From: Spirogloea muscicola
Lineage: Eukaryota > Streptophyta > Zygnematophyceae > Spirogloeales > Spirogloeaceae
Assembly (NCBI GenBank): GCA_009602725.1
Contig: WELB01000001.1
Span: 452,543-468,167, forward strand
Length of the DNA: 15,625 nucleotides
Reading direction: 5' to 3'
Shown: positions 1-9,800 of the stretch, piece after piece
How the letters are laid out: the number at the start of each line of letters is the position of its first letter
Numbering within the stretch: the first letter of the stretch is position 1
Translations under genes and position numbers: made by a program
The notes under the pieces: model-generated
Database searches by the model: none
What the model was told of the DNA's origin: nothing
What the model saw: the letters and a program-made list of their open reading frames with translations, nothing else

Positions 1-122
<122 letters not shown>

Positions 123-233
123 CGCGGCCTCGCCGCCGCCGGGCCCGCGGCCGCTGCCGGCCGGCGAGGCCTGGCCGCGAGGGCGGCATCGTCCTCCGGG
201 GCAGCGGCTCAGGAGCAGTCTCAGTCCGGCACC
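123..233 (+). other. GC-rich 5' region of the reductase gene; stop-free, in frame, transit-peptide-like
   Basis: Read in the frame of the ATG at 234, these 111 bases hold 37 codons with no stop and no ATG, up to the edge of the poly-T run. The translation is rich in Ala, Arg, Gly and Ser, has no acidic residue until one Glu near its end, and contains the stretch RGLAARAASSSGAAAQ. That composition is typical of algal chloroplast transit peptides. It may be a real N-terminal extension whose start codon lies in or beyond the poly-T, or a 5' UTR that is open by chance, since high GC makes stops rare. Confidence 0.5.
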
Positions 234-2257
234 ATGGCGAAGCCCGATCTGGAGGTCTTTGGCAAGGCGGAGTCCGGGTCGGGCAGCCCCAGTGACAAGC
301 GCGGGGACTGTGAGTGCCACAGCTTACGATTGAGCTCCGTGGATGTCACATTGCGGGGCTTTCTCCCGTTCATGTTCACTTCCTGATGCATGCCATGCAC
401 TCGTATATTTCGGAAGCTGCTGACATGCTAGATTCTCCTCAACGCTAAGCTCGATCCTGATTGGTCATCTGAGATCATGATCGGCCTGCAGCAATTGTAG
501 CTTATGATACTTGTATGATCCGCCTACAGGTCCATTTTCGCAGCGCATCTATCTGGACCTTGAAGGTGAGCACGTCATTTCAGCTCCTTAACATCTCCTT
601 GAACATCGAGGAGAGAGAGCACCACATGCATGGAATGACTAACTGGCTTAGTTGCTGAATGGACTAGCAGATGAGCATTGCATGATGTGCGAGCACATAG
701 TCTTCTGTGTGTTGCGCATGCAAAGATCTGGTATGTATAGCTACGCTGAGATCAGCATGGTGTGCAAACGTATCTGTGATTCAACTCGGACGCAGAGAAG
801 GGCCTGCCGTACAAGGCCACCTACATTGAGGAGGGCGACAACAAGCCGCAGTGGTCAGCAACTCGCTTGCTGCAACTTTTTGCAAGTTACAGGAAGTAGA
901 TCGCGTGCCAGTTGTGAAAGTAGTTTGCCTACTCTGAAAGCACGACACGTCTCTTCTACAGGCTTGTGCGGGTGCATCGGCAAGGGCCTTAAACCATGGC
1001 TTGGCTTATGTAGAGCTGAGCTTGGTGTGAGGTATTGTCCTTGTGGCAACAGGTTCATGGATCACAATCCACAGGGCCTCATGCCCCTTCTTCGTGATGG
1101 TGATCAGTGGATCCAAGATTCCGAGAAGATCTACCAGCATCTTGAGAAATCATATCCAGAGCCATCGTTGAAGACTCCTGATCAGTACAAGAATGTGTAG
1201 GTTTTAAGCACTTGTTGCCACCAGGACGCCATTGCTATGAAGATATACCGCAAAGCTGCTGAATGACCAGTATTCTCCAGCAGTAGTGCAATCTTGGAGA
1301 AACCACAACATTGAATGTTTTGCACTTCCACAGTCTAGGTGTGCACAGTCCCTTCTGAATGCTCACGCAGGCTATGAGTGAGCCAGAATTTGCTTCTCCC
1401 TGCAGCGGAGAGAATGTGTTCCCTACCTTCACCAACTGGCTGAAGGCCAAGGATGCAAGCAGCCCTGCCAAAGATGAGTACATCAAAGAGATTCAGGCGC
1501 TGAACGATCATCTGCAGAAAAACGTGGGTATCGAAACCTCATTTTTCATCTGGGAGTTGGCTAAGCTGTACCGTTCACACGAGTATCTGCTGGTGTTTGC
1601 TCATGACATTCTCAATTCCAGCAGTTGCTATGCTGACGTCCATTTACTTAGAGGATCGTGGCGCAACAAGCAGTTGTTGTCTGACTTCTCTGCACTCATT
1701 GGCTTTGCCTTCGGTCTAACCTGTGAATAATGTCTTACAGGGTCCTTTCATTGGCGGGGAGAAGGCAACAGATTCAGACTTTGCATTGGCACCTAAGCTC
1801 CGTCATGCGCGTGTTGCCCTCAAACATTACTACAATTTTGAGATTCCATCCGAGTATTCTGCAGTTCACAATTTCATTCAGGTAAGTAGCAGTTTGCAGA
1901 GGCTGTTGGGTAAAGTACAGATTGAGTTGGGTGGATAAAATGTTGTTTGGGTTGCATACTTATGGATGCATTCACGCATAGCTTATAACTGAGATGACTG
2001 TGTAACACAACTGTCTTCGGAGTTTGTCATCAATCCAACATATGTCATGTCTTACAGTAATGCCCTACATGTCTGCCGAATGTTGCTGATTTGGTCTCGC
2101 TTGTCCTAAGAGCATCATGGGATGGTGTTGTGTTTCACAGCAAATCGAAAGCCGGCCCAGCTTCAAGAAGACGGATGTACCTGACGAGATGATCATTCAG
2201 GGCTGGAAGACGAAGTTTGACTTGCCAGACAGCATGGTGCCCAAAGCTCAGAACTAG
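234..2257 (+). CDS. DHAR: Dehydroascorbate reductase (GST superfamily, DHAR class), 7 exons
   Basis: Reduces dehydroascorbate to ascorbate with glutathione, in the ascorbate-glutathione cycle. Exons joined by homology and phase: 234-309, 530-565, 796-853, 1053-1194, 1371-1523, 1741-1881, 2141-2257; 723 nt, 240 aa. The thioredoxin-like domain (about residues 20-100) has GDCPFSQR with nucleophile Cys26, the cis-Pro region GLMPLL (Pro68), and Asp79-Ser80 at the position of the glutathione gamma-glutamyl site. The helical C-terminal domain (about 110-225) has the family stretch GPFIGGEKATDSDFALAPKL. Land-plant enzymes are about 213 aa; here there is a slightly longer N-terminus and about 13 extra C-terminal residues. 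The ATG sits in GGCACCATGGCG, a strong initiation context, but the upstream frame is also open. Intron 4 has an unusual GTGTAG donor. Family call very secure; the true start, and so cytosol versus plastid, is open. Confidence 0.95.
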
Positions 2258-2607
2258 GCGGCATTGTTCATTGTATTGTATTGCTCAAAAGTGAGCGCTG
2301 AGCTTACACTTCCCCTCAGTATGGGCTACACATGTACACCAGTGCAAATTGTTTTCTGAGACTCTCAAAATTGTCTTGCCAAGACTCATATTGTGTATAA
2401 CAGCAATGAGGAATATGTCAGGCCGACTCCTTCATGTGACAAGAAAGGATGACGTACAGCACTCTTGCGAATGTCTTCGGAGATTGTGTGCAGGTAAGTG
2501 ATAAGAGGAAGCATAGCTTGCGTGGTAAATTGTAGCCTATCAGCATGCAAGCTCGGATAATCGACAGGATATATGGTGTGTTCATCAGATGTTTTGATCT
2601 GGTCACT
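2258..2607. other. Convergent 3' region between DHAR (+) and the small minus-strand gene
   Basis: AT-richer non-coding sequence between two facing stop codons, 350 nt. The usual chlorophyte polyadenylation signal TGTAA occurs on the minus strand at 2308-2304, about 300 nt past the minus-strand stop and only 47 nt past the DHAR stop, so the two 3' UTRs probably overlap. I see no TGTAA on the plus strand here. An AG|GTAAGT donor-like string lies at 2492-2499 on plus and belongs to the rival plus-strand model described for the next gene. Confidence 0.5.
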
Positions 2608-3525
2608 TCAGCCACCACGGACATTCATGGTGGTCTTGGCCGTCTCTACTACGATATCGAGATTCGTCTTTTTGAGAAACTGTCCTCAAAGGTCAGCCAA
2701 TGATGGGATATAGAGGAAGGGTCCATAGAATATCTTTGTGCAGGTTGCTTGTTCGCTTGCTCTAGTCCAGACGCAATGCCTGAAGTAAGGTGAGGATGGT
2801 GGGCAGCAGGTAGATTGTGCACAAGCTGGAGAGGGCTGCTGCCACATGCTAGATTGTGTATTGTGCCAGGGGACTTGATCTTGGCCACATGAGGCTGCAC
2901 GCTTCATCTGCCTCTTACCTTCTGCTGGATGTTTGCAGCCTCCTCAAGGGTGTTCTCTATTTCCCTTGCCTTACTGCTAGATGTGCAGCTTTGTAGCATA
3001 TCAAGCGTGGGATCTCATGGGGTCAAGACCACGCAACACCGTCAAAAGCCAAATGCTCAGAGATTTGGCTTCAGAGTGGCCAGATTGACTGGTGGCTGGA
3101 AGAAGCCAGCCCAAAGGAATGGTCAAAGGAGGGGCACACAATAGTCATGCCTGCCGTAATTACTGGAAGTGCACCACTGACATCCAGTCCAACTCATCTG
3201 TCCCGGAAGGCACACTTGCTTATCTTGCTCTGCATGTGATTGGGAACCAACAGGAGATTCGTCATCTTCCTGGATCATAGCAATGCATGTGACTGCTTCA
3301 TGACCTATTCAGCAACAAACTGCGTATATACATCACCACACATTGCTGATTAGTAATAGTCATTCCCCTGCCAGTTGAGGGTGGAGTCTCCCCTCCTCCA
3401 TTTACAGATTACTAACCCATAATACGAACTTCTTACCTTAGCATCAGCTGCCAAAGCACGCCGCTGGGCGTATGTAAAATCTGGGCAAACCCAGGCGAAC
3501 AGCGCTGGTCGAATTCGGCGCCCAT
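2608..3525 (-). CDS. Hypothetical small protein, 3-exon model, possible coiled coil
   Basis: Not recognised. Exons in transcript order: 3525-3437, 2976-2919, 2679-2608; total 219 nt, 72 aa plus TGA. The ATG is in a fair context (TCAAAATGG). Both donors are GTAAGA, and phases match across both introns (2 then 0). Exon 2 encodes a heptad-friendly acidic helix (SKAREIENTLEEAANIQQK); exon 3 continues FLKKTNLDIVVETAK and ends NVRGG. The gene would be divergent from TAF2 and convergent with DHAR. Weak points: the second intron (2680-2918) has a purine-rich acceptor, the first intron is long (460 nt), and exon 1 is also open in another frame with the same donor. A competing plus-strand model (2471-2493, 2589-2691, 2744-2784, 2939-2996, 74 aa) is also phase-consistent and overlaps exons 2 and 3. 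I prefer the minus model for its donors and helical composition, only moderately. Confidence 0.38.
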
Positions 3526-3655
3526 TTTGACGTGGTTACGCGCATTGTGTTCCGGACCGGTACTGGGTGACAAAGCGAGCCTTGACTTTCGCACACCAAT
3601 TTCCGATACTCAGTACTCATCCTCATTGCTTGCATGTGCCGTTAACCAGCCTTTA

Positions 3656-3670
3656 CTAACCGACGGTTAG
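3656..3670. promoter_or_regulatory. Palindromic MYB-type element
   Basis: CTAACCG and CGGTTAG form a perfect 7-bp inverted repeat around a single A. Each arm contains TAACCG/CGGTTA, the core bound by many plant and algal R2R3-MYB factors. The position, between divergent gene starts, fits a regulatory site. Function is inferred from the motif only. Confidence 0.35.
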
Positions 3671-3750
3671 CTGGGCCCATTAAGGACATCTGCCGGCAGG
3701 CCGAGCCTCGGGCGGCCCCGCAAGGACGCGCCGCGCTCGCCGGCCTGCGC

Positions 3751-3760
3751 GCCACGTGGC
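3751..3760. promoter_or_regulatory. G-box palindrome (GCCACGTGGC)
   Basis: A perfect 10-bp palindrome centred on CACGTG, the classic bZIP/bHLH G-box, about 60 nt before the first TAF2-homologous codons. In green plants such extended G-boxes are common proximal promoter elements. GC-rich sequence makes chance occurrence more likely, so this is a candidate only. Confidence 0.35.
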
Positions 3761-3778
3761 GAGCGCCGGCGCCGCCCC

Positions 3779-3799
3779 TTTTTTTTTTTTTTTTTTTTT
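3779..3799. repeat. 21-nt poly-T tract inside GC-rich sequence
   Basis: Twenty-one T residues flanked on both sides by GC-only sequence, 22 nt before the first recognisable TAF2 codons. In the TAF2 frame it would encode six Phe and start a Leu codon. It is not followed directly by AG, so it is not a splice acceptor tract. It resembles the 122-nt T run before DHAR and may replace or interrupt the true TAF2 start. Confidence 0.9.
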
Positions 3800-3800
3800 G

Positions 3801-6800
3801 GCGGCCCCGGCGGCGGCGGCCCGCGTCCTGCACCAGCGGCTCTGCCTGCACGTCGACGTCGCCCGCCAGCGCCTCTCCGGGTAGCGCGCCGCCGCCGCCG
3901 CAGCCGCCGCCGCCGCCTCGCCGTTTCCCCTCGTCCACCCGTCGTCGAGCTCCACGCGCGGCGGCTGTCTCGCCGGCTGCCGGCACTGGACGGCTCCCAG
4001 GCTTGCGCAGGCCTTGCGCGGCTGTCACCGGCCCGGTCCTGGGCTGAGAGGCCCGCGACAACAAAGGCATAGCCCCGACAGGAAGGTCCTGTCAGCCGCC
4101 GCGGCGCTCTCGCTCGCAGGCTTCGTCCAAGCTGGCTCCCGCATCGAGCCATTGGCCGTGATGCCTGGCCGCGCAGAGACAGCATCGAGGCTGCATGCCA
4201 GCTGGCCTTGACGCGTGCAGGACTCGAACCATCCTCGCATATTGCAGGATTCCATAGGATTTGATCACCGATTTGCTGATAAACCCTGGCATTCAAAAAC
4301 CTAGCCTAAACCCATCGTTGCGAGAGTGCATGACCTGTCCCTTGAGCCGCAGCCGAGGCTCTCCCTGGTATCCAGGCATCGGTTAGCGACCATTATGTGT
4401 CGACCCGTGGTTACTGAGAGGTCAATTTGCAGTGGGTAATGTTCGTCACTAGATGTGCTTGCTGGTGTACTTGGCCACTCATGGTTTTCCATTGTTCAAT
4501 ACACGCAAATTGCCTGTACTTAGTCGCCGCGGCACCGCCGCCGTTGTCCTTCCAGGTTCGCGGAGCTCTCGGTGGTGGGGCCTCCCGCCGGCCAGCCCCG
4601 CATCGCCGGCCTACACGCCCGGGGACTCCGCATCCTCGGCGTGGCCGTCAATGGCAGCCCAGCTCGCTTCAGCCTGCGTGCAGCTTCTGGTGGGCCCCTC
4701 CAAGAGACCGCTGAGCTGAGGTCTGCTGGGGAGGTCGCCGACGTGGCTTACAAGGAGTACGTCGCGTCACTAGCGGAGGAGCTCGCGCCTGAGCTGGTCG
4801 TGCACCTCCCGGAGCAGCAAGCGGCCCTCGCTGCGGAGGCTGCAGCCACTGAGGCGCACCCACAAGCAGGGCCGATTGCCGCTCAGGACACAGTGGGACT
4901 CCCTTCTGCAGCAGCGCCTCAGCTGGAACTGCCTGCTGGGACGCCCCCCGAGTCGCAGTCCCAGCCGGCGGTTCGTCCGCTGGAAGCTGCTCCAGAGGAG
5001 GTAATGCAGCATTGGCTCGCCAAACTTGCAGTCACAGTAGGTGATCAAGGCGTATGGATTATCTTAAGTCAGTGTGTAAGAATGGTCCAGAGTGTTTGCA
5101 TACAAGAAGCAATGTAAACTGTAGCTTACTAAGCTTGGTCGTTGCACCATGACGTAGGTTGCGTGGGTGTTACACGTGGCAGGTGGTCCGCATCCGCGTG
5201 GACTACGACGTGGAGAAGCCCGCTGCCGGCGTGCACTTCCGCCCGCCGCACCTAGCCCTGACCCAGGGCCAGCGCAACCGCGCCCGATGCTGGTTCCCCT
5301 GCGCTGACAGCCCCCTCCAACGGTGCAGGTGACCACGCCCTCCAAGCGGCACTGCAGGGCTGCCAGAGCCTGATCGTGGCAGCCATGGTTGGACTTGCCT
5401 GACATGGGCGTCCTGATGCGATATCCGCCAGCTACGACCTGGAGTTTGTCGCTGCCAGCGAGTACACGGTTGTGAGCAGCGGCGACCTCCTCTACCAGGT
5501 AGGTGGCCTCAATCCTCACGCTTCCTCCAGCGGCGCCCTGCTTGTTGTGCAAGTGGCATGCCTTGCCAACCCCCGCACCTTCATGGGCAGTGCACCGCCC
5601 GTTGACGTAGGGCAGCAGCTTCTTTAAGCAAACAGTTTGATGCTGCTTAGTCTGAGGGCAGCCCTCAGAGACGAGTAAATCTGTAATTTCTCATGGACGC
5701 CATGCCTGGTAGGCAAGGCTTTTGAGCACATCGCACTAGGAGTGGTTTGGAACACAGGACAGCCTTATGAACCAGAGTGTAGGATATGTAATGTTGGCGG
5801 AAGAGTGGAAGATAAGGGTATCTGCAGCTGGCCTGAGGGGCTAAGTGCATGGTGCAGGAGAAGCGCGGCGGCAACCTCACGGCATGGGTGTACAAGCTGG
5901 ACCTGCCGACGGCAGCTTGCCATGTTGCGCTGCTCGTGGCACCACTGTCCGTCTGGCCCGATGGCCGTGTCACCCACTTCTGCTCGCCCGGCCGGCTCCA
6001 GGACCTCCGTCAGACGGTGTCGTTCCTCCACGCACCCCTCAGGTACCTCCAAGTTCCAGAACAAAATGCTCCAACTATGGAAACCCCAGAACTAGGTACA
6101 ATGAGTTCGTGCGTGTCTGGAGTTGAGTGGTTGATGGTTATGAGGGTTGTGATACCCACTGTTATGAGAGGTCAGGCAGGCCAAGCGAGGGAAAGGGAAT
6201 GGAGGCTGCTCTGAAACGGAACCTTAAGTTGGAACCCAAGTGGGAGCATCAAACCCCTAATTGACACCATAACCCTCACAAACCCCAAGCTCTTCACATG
6301 AGAGACCTGACCTCAAGTGGCCGCTGCTGCATATGTCAATCATCAACTCCATCACGGCTGCAGCTACTACGAGGAGTACCTGGGAGCCCCATTCCCATTC
6401 ACTTGCTACAAGCAGGTCTTCATTGAAGAACCACCGGTGCATAACACGCTTGACATCGGAGCATCCACGGTTATTGCGTCTGACCACCTCCTGGTCAATG
6501 AGCACATCCTTGACCAGGCATGCACCACACGCAGCCGGGCCATAGTGCCAGGGTCCAAGATTTAAGCCTTTAGGCTCTCTTATCCTAGGACTCGATCATA
6601 AACTATTGGGATGTGCCTGCTGTCAGTACGATAAGTAGGGCTTGGTGCAGGTTTGCGTTGCCCTGAAGTTTGTTAACCTGCTCTATCTTCTGGTCTTAAG
6701 ATGAGCACACAGATGCAGTGAGCTGACTTGAAATTGGCCTTTGATGGTAGTCTTTGACTTGTACTTAAGTAATTCGTTACGCCAGGCTTCTCTTGCCAGC

Positions 6801-9800
6801 AGCGTCTAATTTGAATACTTGTTTGTGTCTGATCTGTGCATTATGCATGTGAGCATCAATGATAGATGACATTGGGACTGATGCGGTGCTGATGATGCAG
6901 ACAATCGCAACCCGACTTAAGCTGGCTCATGCAATGGCGCGCCAGTGGTTTGGCATTTACATAGTAGCTGACTCGCCTTCTGATGGTGAGGATCCTCTAC
7001 ATATAGTCAAGCACGTAGATGCCGTACACCGATCTGCTATTTGTACGTCTAATTGCAGAGTTGTACTTATTGCCTTCATGTGAGTCAAGCAGAACTTCGA
7101 CCCTTCTGAGTCAATCGAAGATACCCGTTGCTCTTGTGCGGTACTGAGTTGCGTATGCACGGCCTCAAGGAGCTGCATTGGTGATCTTATCTATCTGCTG
7201 CTCTTCCTAGACTGGCTCATTGAGGGCTTGGCTGGCTTCTTGACCAACCTTTACGCCAAGCGCTTCCTTGGCACAAATGATGCCATCTACTGCATCTCAA
7301 AAGTGCGGACTGCAAGTCCCCTCTGTCCCCCCTTTATTGAGCTTGTTTTGAACTATGCCTGTTGGGAAAGACGGAATGTAAATGGCAATGCAGCCACAGG
7401 CGCTTTGTGACATCGATTGAGAGCAACTCCATGTGATCAACTGACAAGTGCGTGTCAAGCAGGCCAATGCTGCAGTCTGTGAAGGCGACGTGGACGGATT
7501 TCCCCCGCTAAGCATGCCGCTCATTGGTGGGGTTGAGCTCTTTGGCACAGAGAAGCTCCATGTGGCCGGCCGCCTCCGTGCTTGGAAAGCCGTGAGTGAA
7601 GTCAATTGTCAAATGGCAGAACACTACTTAGCCAGTAAGGCATGAGCTTTTAGTTTGGTGCTCAAGTGGAACGCACGCTTGTTTTACATCATCTGGCATC
7701 GTGGGTGATGCATTGTTCACACTCCAGCTCTCAATCTGAGCGCCTGTGCTAGTTGTGCCTGTTCTGATTAAATCAGAGGTCTTTAATGTAAATCATTTGT
7801 AAGTCGTATGAGCAGGTTGCTGTGGTAGACATGCTCGAGAGGCAAATGGGAGCCGAGCCTTTTCGCAAGGTGCCTGCTTGAGCAGCCGCAGTCTTGCTAC
7901 TTATGGAGTACCGGATTGAGGAGTTTGACTGTCAACAAGCAGTCGTTCTGGACAGATGCAGCAGTAGATCAGTAGGCATCACCACCAGGTCAAGACTAAG
8001 CTGAGAGCACGGGCTTTGGGGCTTATGTGTTATCTGGTGATACATAGAGGAACTCGTACTCGTCAGAAGCTGTGAGCCTGACCTCGGCTGCATGGGCAGT
8101 AGCTTACGGTGCTTGGCCTGTGGTGTTGAGAAGCAGGTGCTGCAACGGGTCATCCTCAAGGCCCAGGATGAGACCCGACAAGACCGAACAATCAAGACCC
8201 TTGAGGTGCGTCTGCTGGCCATAATTTGTGTAAAAGCAAAAGATTGAGGGATGTATCTTAAGTACGAGGGCCTTGGATACCTGCCCTTTGCGCTGCATTC
8301 GTGAAGTGGGACTGAGCAGCATGACCAACGAGGCGCTTGAGCGCGGGGCGTGCAGTTCCGCAGGTTGGTGAGCAAGCTGGGCAACCTGGAGAAGCCGTTC
8401 CTGAAGGACTTCTTCACGAGATGGGTCGAGGCTCCCGGCTGCCCCCGCCTCCAGTGAGTGTTTGCTGTAATCAGACAGGAAGTAAAGGTGCACGGGTTGC
8501 TGCTTGCCTCCATTTTAGCAGGTTGAGACACTCTAATGTAGCGCGTCTGCAAAGGATATGAAGACTAAGATTGAGCTTAAGCTTGGCCTTGGGCTTGGGC
8601 TTAGGCATCAGCCAGAATTTGAGCTTGAAAGTGTACCTTTATTTGCCCTCTAAGTTGGTGGTCAAATCAAGAAATTAGCGTGCAAAGCAGTAAGGTCTGC
8701 GTACTCTGTCTCAGGGCCGCTTTTTCTTACAACAAGCGGCGTAACCTCGTGGAGCTGGCTGTGCGGCGGGAGGCGACGGCGGCGAGCGGGCTGGTCGCTG
8801 CGCCCGAGGCCGCGGCGGCGAAGGCGGAGGGGGCCAGCGGCAGCGGCGGCGTGGTGGTCATGTCGTGCGAGCCCGGATGGCCGGGGATGATGAGCTGCCG
8901 CGTGCACGAGTACGAGGGCGTGTTCGACCACCCGAAGCTGCCGATGGGCGGCGATAGCTGGCAGCTGCTGGAGCTGCAGTGCCACAGCAAGCTCTCGGCG
9001 AAGCCCGGCCGGCGGGCCGGCACCGGCTCTGGCGCTCGCAAGAAGCCGGCTGGCAGCAGCCTGGACAGGGACGATGCAGATGAGGGCGACGTTGTCGACT
9101 TTGGGTCCACTATCGCCAAGTCCAGGTGCAGCCCCTAGCACGCTCGCCTGCACCGTCGTTCTTATGCAGCAGATGAATATCCTGATGGTTTTCAATTACA
9201 TCCCCGATGCCTGAAATCTCATCCTAAGCCCTCCTTCATGCTGGTCTACGAAGTGGGGACCTCCCTGTGATGTGGATCCGGCTGGATCCAGACCGCGAAT
9301 ACTTGGCTAATGTTTACCTGCAGCAGACTGCGTCAATGTGGGTGAGGCTCCTGGGCTCAAAGCCAGTGACACTAACTCTCATTACCATCCTCTACGTTAC
9401 GATAGCCAGTGCCACGTGCAACTGAAATACGACATGTGTGACCCAGCTTCTGCACACTGGAAGACTGCTTGGCTAACTGGCCTTGTTAATAGTCGACCGT
9501 GTATAATCTGGGGAGCAGATGAATCAGCTGGAGAGGGACAAGGACGTGGTGGCACAGAGCCAGGCCATCGCGGCGCTGTGCGCTCTCGTCAATCCGCCCT
9601 TCAGTGTCTCCAGCGCTTTGTCTGCCTGCCTCCACAATTCCAAGGTAAAGATTAGCAGAACAAAAGTGGGGCCCCTTTGTGATTAGGCAATTTGTTACAG
9701 ATCAATATCTCCTCAACTTTTATCTATTTACTGGCACACTGCATGCTGTGCATTCCAGTCAACAAGAAGTAACCACTTCATTTCGTCGTGTGGGTCAGGG

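Larger units (their letters stand above)
3526..3778. promoter_or_regulatory. Putative divergent promoter/5' region for the minus gene and TAF2
   Basis: About 250 nt between the proposed ATG of the small minus-strand gene and the poly-T run before the TAF2 homology. It changes from moderate GC (3526-3680) to very GC-rich (3690-3778). It contains a CCAAT pentamer at 3596-3600, a CTAACCG-A-CGGTTAG inverted repeat, and a G-box palindrome, each close to where one of the two genes should start. No convincing TATA box is seen. There is no ATG in any plus frame from 3684 to 3880, so the region is better read as promoter plus 5' UTR than as coding. Confidence 0.4.
3801..8453 (+). other. TAF2: TAF2 M1-aminopeptidase-like region (exons 1-12), catalytically dead
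   Basis: The first roughly 547 residues follow the gluzincin aminopeptidase (M1) plan found in all TAF2 proteins: a beta-rich N-terminal saddle (exons 1-6), then the peptidase-like core (exons 6-12). The zinc motif HExxH is replaced by HAMAR (residues 381-385, nt 6928-6942) just before QWFG, and the GAMEN position reads EEPPVHNTL with no such motif, so no peptidase activity is expected. Exon 2 carries a lineage-specific Ala/Pro/Gln-rich linker (about 4780-5010) between conserved strands. This is normal for TAF2, where the fold serves as a scaffold. Confidence 0.85.

Noticed and set aside
652-1200. A 182-codon plus ORF around DHAR exons 3 and 4
   Set aside because: Only the part at 1053-1194 is coding in this frame. 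The rest reads through introns 2 and 3 and, across exon 3, in the wrong frame.
2929-3280. Small plus ORFs between DHAR and TAF2 (71 and 62 codons)
   Set aside because: No recognisable motif, no good initiation context, and no phase-consistent splice partners in those frames.
4205-4290. Possible minus-strand tRNA, from a GGTTCGAGTCC T-loop-like string
   Set aside because: The flanking five bases on each side of the loop do not pair (GATGG against CCTGC), and no matching acceptor stem or anticodon arm was found.
3642-4296. Minus-strand ORFs with poly-Lys over the 3779-3799 T run
   Set aside because: They arise from the homopolymer and GC-rich codon shadows, and they overlap the plus-strand TAF2 exon, which has clear homology.
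8668-9195. Minus-strand ORFs opposite TAF2 exon 13
   Set aside because: The plus strand carries the conserved SYNKRRNLVELAV segment in phase with both neighbouring exons. The antisense frames are Ala/Arg shadows.
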